From Pseudarthrobacter sp. L1SW (lineage in GTDB: Bacteria; Actinomycetota; Actinomycetes; Actinomycetales; Micrococcaceae), in contig NZ_CP078079.1 of NCBI RefSeq assembly GCF_020809045.1, positions 310,001 to 374,000 on the forward strand: a stretch of 64,000 bases of DNA, read 5' to 3'. Under the pieces are notes generated by a model. The model was not told the origin of the DNA and ran no database searches. It worked only from the letters and a program-made list of their open reading frames with translations. Below, one piece after another: positions 54,495 through 64,000 of this stretch. The position numbers and the translations under genes are program-made. The number at the start of each line of letters is the position of its first letter. Position 1 is the first letter of the stretch.

Positions 54495-55499
54495 ATGGCG
54501 GTCACCATGAACGACGTTGCGAGGGCGGCGGGGGTGTCGCTCAAGACCGTCTCCAACGTGCTCAATGACTACGAATTCATCCGGCCTGCCACCAAGCAGC
54601 GGGTCCTGGACGCCATCGCGGAGCTGGGCTACGAGGCCAACCTGACCGCGCGCAGCCTCCGGTCCGGGAAAACCAGGATGCTGGGCCTGGTCCTCTCCGA
54701 CCTCTCCGCGCCCTACTACGCGGAACTGGCGTCAAGGCTGATGAAGGCGGCGTCCCGGCGCGGGTACCGGGTCCTGGTGGAACAGTCGGACGCGGTGGGC
54801 GAGGTGGAACTGAACACCCTGCAGGGCCCGTTCCGCCAGCTCACCGACGGGCTGCTGTTCACTCCGCTGGTGATTGACGCGGACAGCATCGCCGGCCGCC
54901 TGGGCACGAAGCCCCTGGTCTTGCTGGGCGAGCACATCCTGGATCCCCGGTTCGACCTTGTCACCATGAAGAACGCTGAAGCTGCTGCCGCCCTCACCAC
55001 GCACCTGCTGGCGGGCGGCCGCCGCCGGATTGCCGTGGTCGGTGCCCACCCCGGGGAGGCAGCGGGCAGCGCGGGCCTGCGCCTCAACGGCTACCGCAAG
55101 GCGCTGGACAATGCAGGGGTGCCGTTTGATCCGGCCCTGATCGCCCCCTGCGAGTGGCGCCGGGACAACGGCGCCGCTGCCGTGGCCGGCCTCCTGGACA
55201 ACGGCGTGCAGTTCGACGCCGTGTTCGGCCTGAATGACGTCCTGGCCCTGGGGGCCATGCACGAGCTGCTGATCCGCGGCATCCGGGTTCCGCAGGAGGT
55301 GGCCGTGGCGGGCTTCGACGACATCGACGAGGCCCGGTTCGCCGCACCCTCGCTGACCACCATCTCGCCCGGCATGGAGGAAATCGCGGAACGCTCCATC
55401 GGGCTGCTCATCGACCGGATCGAGGGGCGCACTGCGGAGGAGCAAGGGGTGCACGTGGAGGCCGGTTTCCGGCTGGAGGTCCGCGAGTCGGCACCGTAG
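54495..55499 (+). CDS. LacI family regulator, probable arabinose repressor
   Basis: 334 residues. Helix-turn-helix TMNDVARAAGVSLKTVSNVLNDYEFIRPATK (split, about 4-34), hinge LGYEANLTARSLRSGKT, then the effector domain ending in VAVAGFDDIDEARFAAPSLTTI. It lies directly behind the importer operon and is the best candidate to bind the TGTTAGCGCT operators at araB and the importer. ATG 54495 with AAAGGAG ahead is chosen over the longer frame, which runs through the terminator. Confidence 0.87.
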   Translation: MAVTMNDVARAAGVSLKTVSNVLNDYEFIRPATKQRVLDAIAELGYEANLTARSLRSGKTRMLGLVLSDLSAPYYAELASRLMKAASRRGYRVLVEQSDAVGEVELNTLQGPFRQLTDGLLFTPLVIDADSIAGRLGTKPLVLLGEHILDPRFDLVTMKNAEAAAALTTHLLAGGRRRIAVVGAHPGEAAGSAGLRLNGYRKALDNAGVPFDPALIAPCEWRRDNGAAAVAGLLDNGVQFDAVFGLNDVLALGAMHELLIRGIRVPQEVAVAGFDDIDEARFAAPSLTTISPGMEEIAERSIGLLIDRIEGRTAEEQGVHVEAGFRLEVRESAP

Positions 55500-55539
55500 G
55501 GGTTGTTCCTGTCGAGGTTTCGCCGGGCACGCCACGGGG

Positions 55540-55545
55540 TACGGT
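55540..55545 (+). promoter_or_regulatory. -10 element of the isochorismatase-family gene
   Basis: TACGGT, 7 nt before the ATG at 55553, with no ribosome site between. Suggests a leaderless transcript. Confidence 0.4.
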
Positions 55546-55552
55546 TCCGGAC

Positions 55553-56104
55553 ATGATTGCACTTCTTGTCATCGACATGCAGAACGCATACTTCGAGGCG
55601 CCCGAACTTGCCGCGCAGCAGGAAAGGCTGGTGGCGTCCTGCAACAGGCTGCTGGAGGCCTTCAAGGCGAGCGGCCACAAGGCCCTGATGGTGGGGACGG
55701 AACACGAGCGGGACAAGTCAACCTGGACGCTGAACATGCTCGACGACGACCAGGGCTTCATTTTCCGCGGCACCGAGCAGGCGCAGGCTGTACCTGGACT
55801 CGCCCTCGACGGACTGCCGCAGCTGAACAAAACACGGGACAGCGCCTTCGTGGGCACCAACCTGCTGTCCCGGCTGCGCAACTGGGGCGCGGATGAGGTG
55901 GTCCTCGCCGGGGTGTCCACCCACAACTGCATCGCCCAGACCGGCGCAGACGCCTTCGCCCACAACATCCGGGTCACCTACGCCAGGGACGCGATGGCCT
56001 CCGAGGACACCCAGGACGCTGCGGACATGCTGCGCATCCTCTCCACCAGCTACCGCCAGCCCGTCCAGTCCACCGAGGAGATCCTCGCGCGGCTGGCCCG
56101 CTGA
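55553..56104 (+). CDS. Cysteine hydrolase, isochorismatase family
   Basis: 183 residues. The catalytic triad is visible: Asp8 in VIDMQNAYF, Lys93 in LNKTRDSAF and Cys126 in STHNCIAQT. Family members hydrolyse amides or ureides such as nicotinamide, N-carbamoylsarcosine or biuret. The adjacent urease operon makes a ureide-type substrate plausible, though this is an inference. The gene stands alone between the arabinose regulator and urease. Confidence 0.88.
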   Translation: MIALLVIDMQNAYFEAPELAAQQERLVASCNRLLEAFKASGHKALMVGTEHERDKSTWTLNMLDDDQGFIFRGTEQAQAVPGLALDGLPQLNKTRDSAFVGTNLLSRLRNWGADEVVLAGVSTHNCIAQTGADAFAHNIRVTYARDAMASEDTQDAADMLRILSTSYRQPVQSTEEILARLAR

Positions 56105-56230
56105 GCCTCCCCGCCTTTTGGAGCCGCCGACGGCGTGTCCCGGCGACGCGCCGTCGTCATCGCCTTCCCTGCGCCGAGACCTGGGGAAATTCAGCGCAAC
56201 GCCGGGCGTGCACGCGGAGAGCCCGCGCTA

Positions 56231-56254
56231 ACAAACCTGAAACGTGGCCGAAAC
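56231..56254 (+). promoter_or_regulatory. GlnR-like nitrogen control box upstream of ureA
   Basis: Three AC half-sites at 56231, 56242 and 56253 are separated by exactly nine bases each, the AC-n9-AC spacing of actinobacterial GlnR. The second and third read GAAAC. Located 55-78 bases before ureA, in the promoter position. Confidence 0.6.
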
Positions 56255-56308
56255 GTCCGCCACCTACTGTGGGTCCCACGCCGTCCGATGGCTGCCGAAG
56301 GGACCCTC

Positions 56309-56611
<303 letters not shown>

Positions 56612-56622
56612 AGGGGCAGGCC

Positions 56623-56972
56623 ATGATCCCAGGAGAGTACGTCCTCCGGCCCGAGCCGGTGACGGCAAACGCCGGACGGGAGGCGATTGAGCTGCCCGTC
56701 ACCAACACTGGCGACCGGCCCGTGCAGGTGGGCTCGCACTTCCACTTCGCCGAGGCCAACCGCGCCCTGGCCTTCGACCGGGAAGCCGCCTACGGGCGCC
56801 GGCTGGACATCCCCGCCGGGACCGCTGCACGGTTCGAACCGGGTGACTCGCGGAGTGTGCGGCTGATCGAACTGGCCGGGTCCCGCGAGGTGTTCGGGCT
56901 CAGCAACGCTGTGAATGGAAAGCTCGACGGCGGCACCCGCACGGGCGGGTCCGTCACGGAAGGGGGCGGCAA

Positions 56973-56976
<4 letters not shown>
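56623..56976 (+). CDS. ureB: Urease subunit beta
   Basis: 117 residues. Begins [13 protein letters not shown]; contains the conserved [28 protein letters not shown] (in parts) and [33 protein letters not shown] precedes the ATG. Its stop overlaps the ureC GTG. Confidence 0.96.
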
Positions 56977-58730
<1,754 letters not shown>

Positions 58731-58753
58731 AACTTCGAACGTCGGAGCCACAC

Positions 58754-59233
58754 GTGATCATCGAAAAAGTCCTCGGCAACCTGCACGAACTGCCGGACCC
58801 GCACGCCTACGCCGGGCTGCACCAGGAAAAAGTGGTCCTCCCCAGCGCGCAGCTGGTCAAACGCATCCAGCGGGCCACCACAGACCACGGCAAGGAAATC
58901 GGCATCCGCCTGCCCGCAGGCTCCGGCGACCTGCGGGACGGGGACATCCTCCACGTCGAAGCGACCAACATGATCGTGGTGTCAGTCCTGCCCACCGACG
59001 TCCTGGTCATCGCTCCCCGAACCATCCACGAGATGGGCGTCGTGGCCCACTCCCTCGGCAACCGGCACCTCCAGGCCCAGTTCTTCGACTCCGCTTCGGA
59101 ATATGAAGCCGACGTCATGGTGTGCGCCTACGACCACACCGTCGAGGACTACCTTATCCACGTGGGTGCGCCCTATACCCGCCAGGAACGCGTCATGCCT
59201 GTGCCTTTCCGCCATGCTGAACACTCGCACTAA
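58754..59233 (+). CDS. ureE: Urease accessory protein UreE
   Basis: 159 residues. Two domains: N-terminal peptide-binding (KVLGNLHELPDPHAYAGLHQEKVVL in parts) and a metal-binding domain with NRHLQAQFF. A short His-containing tail (FRHAEHSH) can bind nickel. Nickel chaperone for urease maturation. GTG 58754 with GGAG upstream. Confidence 0.92.
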   Translation: MIIEKVLGNLHELPDPHAYAGLHQEKVVLPSAQLVKRIQRATTDHGKEIGIRLPAGSGDLRDGDILHVEATNMIVVSVLPTDVLVIAPRTIHEMGVVAHSLGNRHLQAQFFDSASEYEADVMVCAYDHTVEDYLIHVGAPYTRQERVMPVPFRHAEHSH

Positions 59234-59287
59234 TAACCTTGTCGCCGCGCTGCGCGCTCTACGGGAGGTGCAGCTTGGGTGCGCCGC

Positions 59288-59347
59288 CCCGGATTGGGGG
59301 CCGTGCCCGCTCCGCGGTGCCCGCCACGCCGCGGCCCCCAATCCGGG
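59288..59347. repeat. Hairpin element, copy 1 (between ureE and ureF)
   Basis: Perfect 16-bp inverted arms (59288-59303 with 59332-59347) enclose a 28-nt centre (59304-59331). The identical centre occurs in copy 2 at 60763-60790. Only the innermost arm bases, GGGGCCG/CGGCCCC, are shared with copy 2; the outer arm bases differ but remain perfectly paired. The octamer GTGCCCGC appears twice in tandem near the 5' side. It fills most of the ureE-ureF gap and ends 36 bases before the ureF start. Confidence 0.9.
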
Positions 59348-59383
59348 CCGTCGCGATGCTCCGTCCCGTTGGGCGGCAGTGCG

Positions 59384-59719
59384 GTGAGCAGTTACCAGCT
59401 TGCTCTTCAACAGTTGGTTGACTCTGCTCTTCCTACTGGGGCTTTTGCGCACTCCCTTGGGTTTGAGACGTACCTCGATCGGGAGCTCGTTCTTGATGAG
59501 GGGTCTTTCGGGGAGTGGTTGTCTGTTTTTGTCTCGCAGTCGCTTACCTACTCTGACGGGCTGGCCATTCGCTTCCTTTATGAGGGCTGGGACTTGGGGG
59601 AGCTGGATGTGCTGTTGTCTGCCTCTTTGCTCCCTCGGCAGGTTCGGGAGGCCAGCCTCAAGATGGGCTCGCGGTTGCTCGAGATCGGTGGGGAGGTTTT
59701 TCCCTCGCCTGCGCTGGAA
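59384..59719 (+). other. C-depleted, T-rich third-position segment of ureF
   Basis: By hand count about 36 of the first 112 ureF codons end in T and 27 in C, while in the remaining roughly 105 codons only about 6 end in T and about 56 in C. A-ending codons stay rare in both parts. The shift is sudden and lies directly behind hairpin element copy 1. Confidence 0.8.
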
Positions 59720-60052
59720 CTGTACCGGGACCTGGTGAGCAGCGGCCGGGCCGCGGGGCACCAGCCGCTGGCGTTCGCCGTCGTCGCCCGTTCCCTCGGG
59801 GTGCCGCTGCCGGAGGCGTTGGCCGCCTACCTTTTCGCCACCGCCACCTCACTCACGCAGAACGCCGTCCGCGCCATCCCGCTCGGCCAGAACGCCGGCC
59901 AGCGGCTCCTTAGGCAAGCGGCCGACGGCGTTGCCGCCGCCGTCCAACGCATCCCGCACCTGACGCCGGACGACTTAGGGGCCGTCAGCCCCGGACTGGA
60001 AATTTCGCAAATGCGGCACGAACGCCAACGTGCCCGGATGTTCATGAGCTAA
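59384..60052 (+). CDS. ureF: Urease accessory protein UreF
   Basis: 222 residues, with YQLALQQLVDSALPTGAFAHSLGFETYL (in parts) as the family N-terminus and LTQNAVRAIPLGQNAGQRLL near the middle. UreF is part of the UreDFG complex that delivers nickel and GTP energy to urease. GTG 59384 gives the family N-terminus; the open frame extends back through the hairpin element, which I exclude. The ribosome site is weak. The first half has anomalous third-base usage. Confidence 0.93.
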   Translation: MSSYQLALQQLVDSALPTGAFAHSLGFETYLDRELVLDEGSFGEWLSVFVSQSLTYSDGLAIRFLYEGWDLGELDVLLSASLLPRQVREASLKMGSRLLEIGGEVFPSPALELYRDLVSSGRAAGHQPLAFAVVARSLGVPLPEALAAYLFATATSLTQNAVRAIPLGQNAGQRLLRQAADGVAAAVQRIPHLTPDDLGAVSPGLEISQMRHERQRARMFMS

Positions 60053-60077
60053 CTGTGCTTTTTACTGAGGAGGAACA

Positions 60078-60695
60078 ATGGCTGAACCCATCAAGATCGG
60101 CATCGGAGGACCCGTCGGTGCCGGTAAAACCCAGCTCGTGGAGCGGCTCACCCGGCACATGAGCGGCGGGATCTCCATGGCCGCCATCACCAACGACATC
60201 TACACCATCGAGGACGCCAAGATCCTCGCCGCCAACGGCATCCTGCCCGTGGACCGGATCATCGGCGTCGAAACCGGCGGCTGCCCCCACACCGCCATCC
60301 GCGAAGACACCTCCATGAACACCGCCGCCATCGAGGAGCTCAAGGCCCGGCACCCGGACCTGCAGGTGATCTTCGTCGAATCCGGCGGCGACAACCTCTC
60401 GGCAACCTTCAGCCCTGAACTCGTCGACTTCTCGATCTACATCATCGACGTGGCCCAGGGCGAAAAAATCCCCCGCAAAGCCGGCCAGGGCATGATCAAG
60501 TCCGATCTCTTCATCATCAACAAAACCGACCTCGCACCCCACGTAGGCGCTGACCTCGCCGTCATGGAGCGGGACTCCAAAGAATTCCGCGGAGCAAAGC
60601 CGTTCTGCTTCACGAACCTCAAGACAGATGAGGGGCTGGACAAGGTCATGGACTGGATCCGGCACGACGTCCTGATGCTCGACCTCGCAACATGA
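60078..60695 (+). CDS. ureG: Urease accessory GTPase UreG
   Basis: 205 residues. P-loop [13 protein letters not shown] (10-22), [19 protein letters not shown] metal-binding region with Cys-Pro-His, [18 protein letters not shown] and [19 protein letters not shown] GTPase coupling hydrolysis to nickel insertion. GGAGGAAC precedes the ATG. Codon usage is normal, in contrast to ureF and ureD on either side. Stop overlaps ureD. Confidence 0.97.
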   Translation: MAEPIKIGIGGPVGAGKTQLVERLTRHMSGGISMAAITNDIYTIEDAKILAANGILPVDRIIGVETGGCPHTAIREDTSMNTAAIEELKARHPDLQVIFVESGGDNLSATFSPELVDFSIYIIDVAQGEKIPRKAGQGMIKSDLFIINKTDLAPHVGADLAVMERDSKEFRGAKPFCFTNLKTDEGLDKVMDWIRHDVLMLDLAT

Positions 60696-61657
60696 GCACG
60701 ACGACGGCGCCAAGTTCCGCGCGTCCCTCGCCGGGCCCTGCGCCCGCGGGTGGAAGGGGCCGTGCCCGCTCCGCGGTGCCCGCCACGCCGCGGCCCCTTC
60801 CACCCGCGTCCGCTGATCGGGCCCCCACGGGGGAGCTTGAGCTTGTGGTCGCCTTGCGTGGGGAGCGCTCGGTTGCGTCGCATCAGTATCATCGGGGCGC
60901 TCTTCGGGTTTTGCGGCCGCATTATCTTGATGACTCTGGGCAGGTTTGCTATGTCGTTGTGAATCCTGGTGGTGCCTATCTTGGGGCGGATCTCTTTCTT
61001 GTTGATGTTGAGGTGGGGGATGATGCTGACCTGCTGCTGACAACCCAGTCGGCTACCAAGGTTTACCGGACTCCCGGGTCTTTTGCTGAGCAGCGGATGA
61101 CTGTGCGGCTGGGGGAGGGGGCCCGGCTGGAGCTTCTGCCCGACCAGCTCATCGCCTACCGGGAGGCCAGCTACCGGCAACGGACGCACCTCACTGTCCA
61201 TCCGTCGTCGAGCCTTGTTATGACCGAAGTTGTGACGCCGGGCTGGTCGCCGGACGGTGCTGCCTTCCGCTACGAGGAAGTGAGGCTGCGGAACGAGATC
61301 CACGTCGAGGCGGAGGGCGGCACTGAGCTGCTGGCCTTGGACAACCTGCTCATCCGCCCGCCGTCTGCCGATGTAACGGGTTTGGGATTCATGGAAGGCT
61401 TCAGCCACCTCGGGTCGCTGATCGTGGTGGACCCGCGCGTGGACCAGGCGCTCGCCGACGAGCTGCACGGCATCACGGGGGACGCAAATGCCCTGGCCGG
61501 GATCTCCCTCACCCGCACCGTGGGCGGAACCACGGGGCTGGTCCTGCGCTCGCTGTCGAACAGCACCGGGGAACTGAACAGGCTCTTGGGGGACTGCATC
61601 TCGCTCCTCCGGGAGCGGTGGCACGGGCAGGGACCGCTGAACCTGAGGAAGCACTGA
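60692..61657 (+). CDS. ureD: Urease accessory protein UreD (UreH)
   Basis: 321 residues. The UreD family begins around [23 protein letters not shown] at residue 47; further marks are [19 protein letters not shown] and [21 protein letters not shown] (in parts). The first 46 residues are a Pro/Ala/Arg-rich extension, of which residues about 19-39 are encoded by hairpin element copy 2. ATG 60692 overlaps the ureG stop (ATGA), supporting this start, so the element is translated unless an internal start is used. Confidence 0.92.
   Translation: MSTTTAPSSARPSPGPAPAGGRGRARSAVPATPRPLPPASADRAPTGELELVVALRGERSVASHQYHRGALRVLRPHYLDDSGQVCYVVVNPGGAYLGADLFLVDVEVGDDADLLLTTQSATKVYRTPGSFAEQRMTVRLGEGARLELLPDQLIAYREASYRQRTHLTVHPSSSLVMTEVVTPGWSPDGAAFRYEEVRLRNEIHVEAEGGTELLALDNLLIRPPSADVTGLGFMEGFSHLGSLIVVDPRVDQALADELHGITGDANALAGISLTRTVGGTTGLVLRSLSNSTGELNRLLGDCISLLRERWHGQGPLNLRKH
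60745..60808. repeat. Hairpin element, copy 2 (inside the 5' end of ureD)
   Basis: Perfect 18-bp inverted arms (60745-60762 with 60791-60808) enclose a 28-nt centre (60763-60790) identical to that of copy 1. The outer arm is GGGTGGAAGGGG-type here against GGATTGGGGG-type in copy 1, yet both pair perfectly. It lies in frame within the ureD coding sequence and adds no stop codon in that frame. Confidence 0.9.
60833..61138 (+). other. C-depleted, T-rich third-position segment of ureD
   Basis: By hand count about 41 codons end in T and about 15 in C across roughly 100 codons, with A-ending codons almost absent. Downstream of about 61140 the gene returns to the C/G-ending pattern of its neighbours. 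The segment begins about 25 bases behind hairpin element copy 2. Confidence 0.8.
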
Positions 61658-62745
61658 TGACTGCCCTCGGGACTATCACCACGCTGTACCGGCAGCGGGA
61701 AGCGCTGCCGCTGCGGACCCGCCTGCTGTGGATGTTTGGTGCCGTGGCCGCCCTGCACACGGCCGCCGTCGTACTCCTGCTGGCCGGCAACGCAGGCGCC
61801 GCGGGCGGGACCGGCGCGCAGGCGCTCACGTGGGGGCTGGTGCTGACCGCCTACCTGGCCGGCGTGAAGCACAGCTACGACTGGGACCACCTGGCAGCCA
61901 TCGACAACTCCACCCGGAAGTTCGTTGCGCAACGGCAGGACCCGGTGAGCGTCGGGTTCGCGTTCAGCCTTGGCCACAGCTCCGTGGTCACCCTGGCGGG
62001 TGTGCTGGTGGCTGCCGGCGCCGCAGTGGTGGGGGAGCTCATGCAGGACGGATCAACCGGCAACCTGGTGCTCGGGCTTGTGGGCAGCGGTGTGTCCGGG
62101 CTGTTCCTGTTGGCGATGGGCCTGTTCAACGGTTCAGCGTTCGCGCGCTCGGCCCGCGCCTACCGCCGGGCACGGACCGGGGCGCCCATCAACCCCTTGG
62201 ACCTGGAGCCGCGGGCACTTGTGGCGCGACTCCTCGCGCGGCCGCTGGCCAGGGTGCGGCGGCCGCGGAACATCTACGTGGTTGGCTTCCTGTTCGGGCT
62301 GGGCTTTGACACCGCCACAACAGTCGGTCTCCTGATGATGACGACGGCGGCCTCGCTGGCCGGGGTGCCGGCATTCGCCTTGCTGGCGCTGCCCCTCGCG
62401 TTCACCGCAGCCATGACCCTGTGCGATTCGCTCAACGGGGTGGCCATGATGCGGCTGTACCGCTCTGCCCTCGACGATCCTCAACGGAGGCTCGGCTTCA
62501 ACGCCCTGGTCACCGGGATCTCGGCGGTGTCCGCCCTGTTCATCGCGGTCATCACCCTGGGTGGCTTCGTCAACGCCGCCTTCGCGCTGGAAGATCCCCT
62601 GACGGTGTGGCTGGGATCCATCGACCTGGGCGACGCCGGCCTGCTGCTGGTGGCGCTGCTGGCTGCTGTGTGGGCCGCGGCGGCCCTGAAGGCGAGGAGC
62701 CAGGATAAGCGGGCCCACGGATTTTCCGGCCCTGAGCCCGTGTGA
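61657..62745 (+). CDS. Nickel/cobalt transporter, NiCoT family
   Basis: 362 residues, eight predicted membrane helices. The metal-selectivity signature H-x4-D-H is present as His72-Asp77-His78 in KHSYDWDHLAAIDN, a variant of the usual HAxDADHI. FSLGHSSVVTLAG, GFLFGLGFDTATT and AAMTLCDSLNG are the other NiCoT motifs. It imports the nickel needed by urease. The ATG overlaps the last base of the ureD stop, so it is the last gene of the operon. GAGGAA ahead. Confidence 0.93.
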   Translation: MTALGTITTLYRQREALPLRTRLLWMFGAVAALHTAAVVLLLAGNAGAAGGTGAQALTWGLVLTAYLAGVKHSYDWDHLAAIDNSTRKFVAQRQDPVSVGFAFSLGHSSVVTLAGVLVAAGAAVVGELMQDGSTGNLVLGLVGSGVSGLFLLAMGLFNGSAFARSARAYRRARTGAPINPLDLEPRALVARLLARPLARVRRPRNIYVVGFLFGLGFDTATTVGLLMMTTAASLAGVPAFALLALPLAFTAAMTLCDSLNGVAMMRLYRSALDDPQRRLGFNALVTGISAVSALFIAVITLGGFVNAAFALEDPLTVWLGSIDLGDAGLLLVALLAAVWAAAALKARSQDKRAHGFSGPEPV

Positions 62746-62786
62746 AGCCAACGCCATGCCGCCCGCGACGGCGCCAATGGCACGGC

Positions 62787-63245
62787 TCAGGCGGCTATCC
62801 GGCCCCTGCCCTTGACGTGGGTCCGGTTCTTCCCAGGGACCGGCCGGGGGCGTTTCGCCTGCGAGCCGGACAGGACCTGTTCACCGTCGGGCACGGTAGC
62901 GTCCGTTTCCAGGTGGGTGCCGTGCTCAATCAGCACGCTGGAACCGATCCGGGAATGGCTCCCGATGTGCACCCGGTTTCCCACCACGGTCCCGCGGCCT
63001 ACGCGCACGCCGTCGCCGATCACGGTCCGCTCGCCCACCGTGGCGTCGCGGTCAATCCAGCTGCCGTGGCCTATCCGGCAGCCCGGGCCGATCCGGGCGC
63101 CGCTCTCCACGTACGTCATGGCGCCGATCCGGGCGCTCTCGGCCACAACGGCGCCGGGCGCGATAAGCCCGCCGCCGTTGGCATGCCTGACGTACCGGGT
63201 GACCTTCCCGGCGTCGTCTTCTACTGATACAAACTTCGCGTTCAT
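62787..63245 (-). CDS. Left-handed beta-helix (hexapeptide repeat) protein
   Basis: 152 residues. Residues about 27-118 are hexapeptide repeats (LIAPGAVVAESARIG, ARIGPGCRIGHGSWI, VGERTVIGDGVRVGRGTVVG, VHIGSHSRIGSSVLI), which form a left-handed beta helix as in acyl/acetyltransferases and carbonic-anhydrase-like proteins. No catalytic histidine pattern is clear. The tail is basic (KRPRPVPGKNRTHVKGRGR). Function unknown. GAGGGA precedes the ATG. Confidence 0.75.
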   Translation of the reverse strand: MNAKFVSVEDDAGKVTRYVRHANGGGLIAPGAVVAESARIGAMTYVESGARIGPGCRIGHGSWIDRDATVGERTVIGDGVRVGRGTVVGNRVHIGSHSRIGSSVLIEHGTHLETDATVPDGEQVLSGSQAKRPRPVPGKNRTHVKGRGRIAA

Positions 63246-63343
63246 TCAATCCCTCGTTCGAATGAGCGGAACTTTCCGCACATTCAGTTAACGGCGCGGA
63301 ACTCAAGGGGATTCCCGAACGGTGCCTAGGAGCCCTTGTGTCC

Positions 63344-64000
63344 CTATGGCGAGACCGCTCCGGGCTGTCCACCTTCTTCCTGTCCAGGGGCGGCCTCCTG
63401 TTCGGCCTCATGCTCTGCTTCCGGCTCAGTGAGCTGCAGGACGGTTCCGTGGAAAGCGGGCAGTTCCAGGAAGAAACTGTGCAGGTCATCCACCTGGCCA
63501 ACGGCGTCGCCACTGAAAAGGTCGTGGACGGCAGCCCCGGGCACCAGGTGGCTGGACTGGATGCTGCCCGCAATATCCTGGTCCGAGAAATTCAGCACGG
63601 TGACGCCCAGCGCACCGCTTTCCAGCCGGATGACCATCACCAGCAGGCCGCGGTTGGAAACGTCCGGTACATCGAGCAGGGCCCCGGTGGCTATCCCGCT
63701 TTCCTCGCGCACGGCCAGGATCCGCTGGAGCCGGCTGGCATAGGAGTCCGGGTTCCGCAGCTGCTCCGGGAGCGGGCCGTAGAGGCTGCGCGCCCTGGGC
63801 ATTCCGGAGGAGGACGCTTCCGCGTCCGGGCTGGTGCCCATGATGTCGTGGGCGCCGCGGTTGATCCAGCGGGTGTCGCCCTGGGCGGTGAGCTCCTCGA
63901 CGCTCTTCCGGTCCAGCGCGGTGATCCCGGCCAGGTCCCAGCCGGACAGGGCGAAGACCCCGGGCTGGAGCGCGTTGTACATCGAGAGGAGGATGTGCAC
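63344..64000 (-). CDS. GH13 alpha-amylase family protein (trehalose synthase-like), C-terminal part
   Basis: The 5' part lies beyond the window. The visible 218 residues include the end of the catalytic barrel (MYNALQPGVFALSGWDLAGITAL), DTRWINRGAHDIMG, LYGPLPEQLRNPDSYASRLQRILAVREESGI and a C-terminal beta domain (VMVIRLESGALGVTVLNFSDQDI). This resembles maltose-trehalose interconverting or related glucanotransferases. The last 25 residues are a Glu-rich tail (EPEAEHEAEQEAAPGQEEGG). Catalytic residues are not in view, so the exact activity is uncertain. Confidence 0.75.
   Translation of the reverse strand: MHILLSMYNALQPGVFALSGWDLAGITALDRKSVEELTAQGDTRWINRGAHDIMGTSPDAEASSSGMPRARSLYGPLPEQLRNPDSYASRLQRILAVREESGIATGALLDVPDVSNRGLLVMVIRLESGALGVTVLNFSDQDIAGSIQSSHLVPGAAVHDLFSGDAVGQVDDLHSFFLELPAFHGTVLQLTEPEAEHEAEQEAAPGQEEGGQPGAVSP

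Noticed and set aside
59384..61138. Transfer of ureF and ureD 5' segments from a low-GC organism
   Set aside because: Only T-ending codons rise while A-ending codons stay rare, the shift is confined to segments behind the two hairpin elements, and the rest of each gene is normal.

Overview
The window is high-GC DNA with short intergenic gaps, many 1-4 base stop/start overlaps and many GTG starts. Gene content points to an actinobacterium of the order Micrococcales, most likely Arthrobacter or Pseudarthrobacter: ClpC, DisA and RadA, a short ArgA-type acetyltransferase, GAF-ANTAR and sigma/anti-sigma regulators, and DhaKLM with a fused EIIA-HPr DhaM. The genus is an inference from gene content. 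No insertion sequence, prophage, CRISPR array or rRNA was seen.

Layout. 1-9.9 kb: end of clpC, an S9 peptidase, an argA-like acetyltransferase, the dihydroxyacetone kinase operon dhaKLM, small envelope proteins and mutY. 9.9-15.2 kb: disA, three small reverse-strand genes, prfC and a fabF-type ketosynthase. 15.2-25.3 kb: a glucarate catabolic operon on the reverse strand (kdgD, aldehyde dehydrogenase, gudD, MFS carrier), a LysR regulator, and a forward tripartite tricarboxylate transporter operon (tctC-tctB-tctA-usp). 25.4-28.9 kb: Nudix hydrolase, radA and a FUSC membrane protein.

29-36 kb is a phosphate region: pstSCAB behind a candidate PHO box, then a Pit carrier with its DUF47 partner. 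tRNA-Lys(TTT) and an orphan LacI regulator follow. A DUF4397 surface protein sits beside a class F sortase / ECF sigma / anti-sigma operon (38.5-41.7 kb). 42.4-55.5 kb is an arabinose region: araB-araD-araA, a GAF-ANTAR regulator, a GH51 arabinofuranosidase, a monosaccharide ABC importer and a LacI regulator. Matching 14-16 bp operators lie in front of araB and the ABC operon, so extracellular arabinan breakdown, uptake and entry into the pentose phosphate pathway look co-regulated. 56.3-62.7 kb is a urease operon, ureABCEFGD plus a nickel carrier, behind a GlnR-like AC-n9-AC-n9-AC array. The window ends in a hexapeptide-repeat protein and a truncated GH13 enzyme.

The most unusual signal is in the urease operon. 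Two hairpin elements, one before ureF and one inside the 5' end of ureD, share an identical 28-nt centre. Their arms are perfectly self-complementary but differ in their outer sequence between the two copies. Each is followed by about 300 bp of coding sequence whose third positions are rich in T and depleted in C, with A still rare. This strand-asymmetric pattern occurs nowhere else I noticed in the window.
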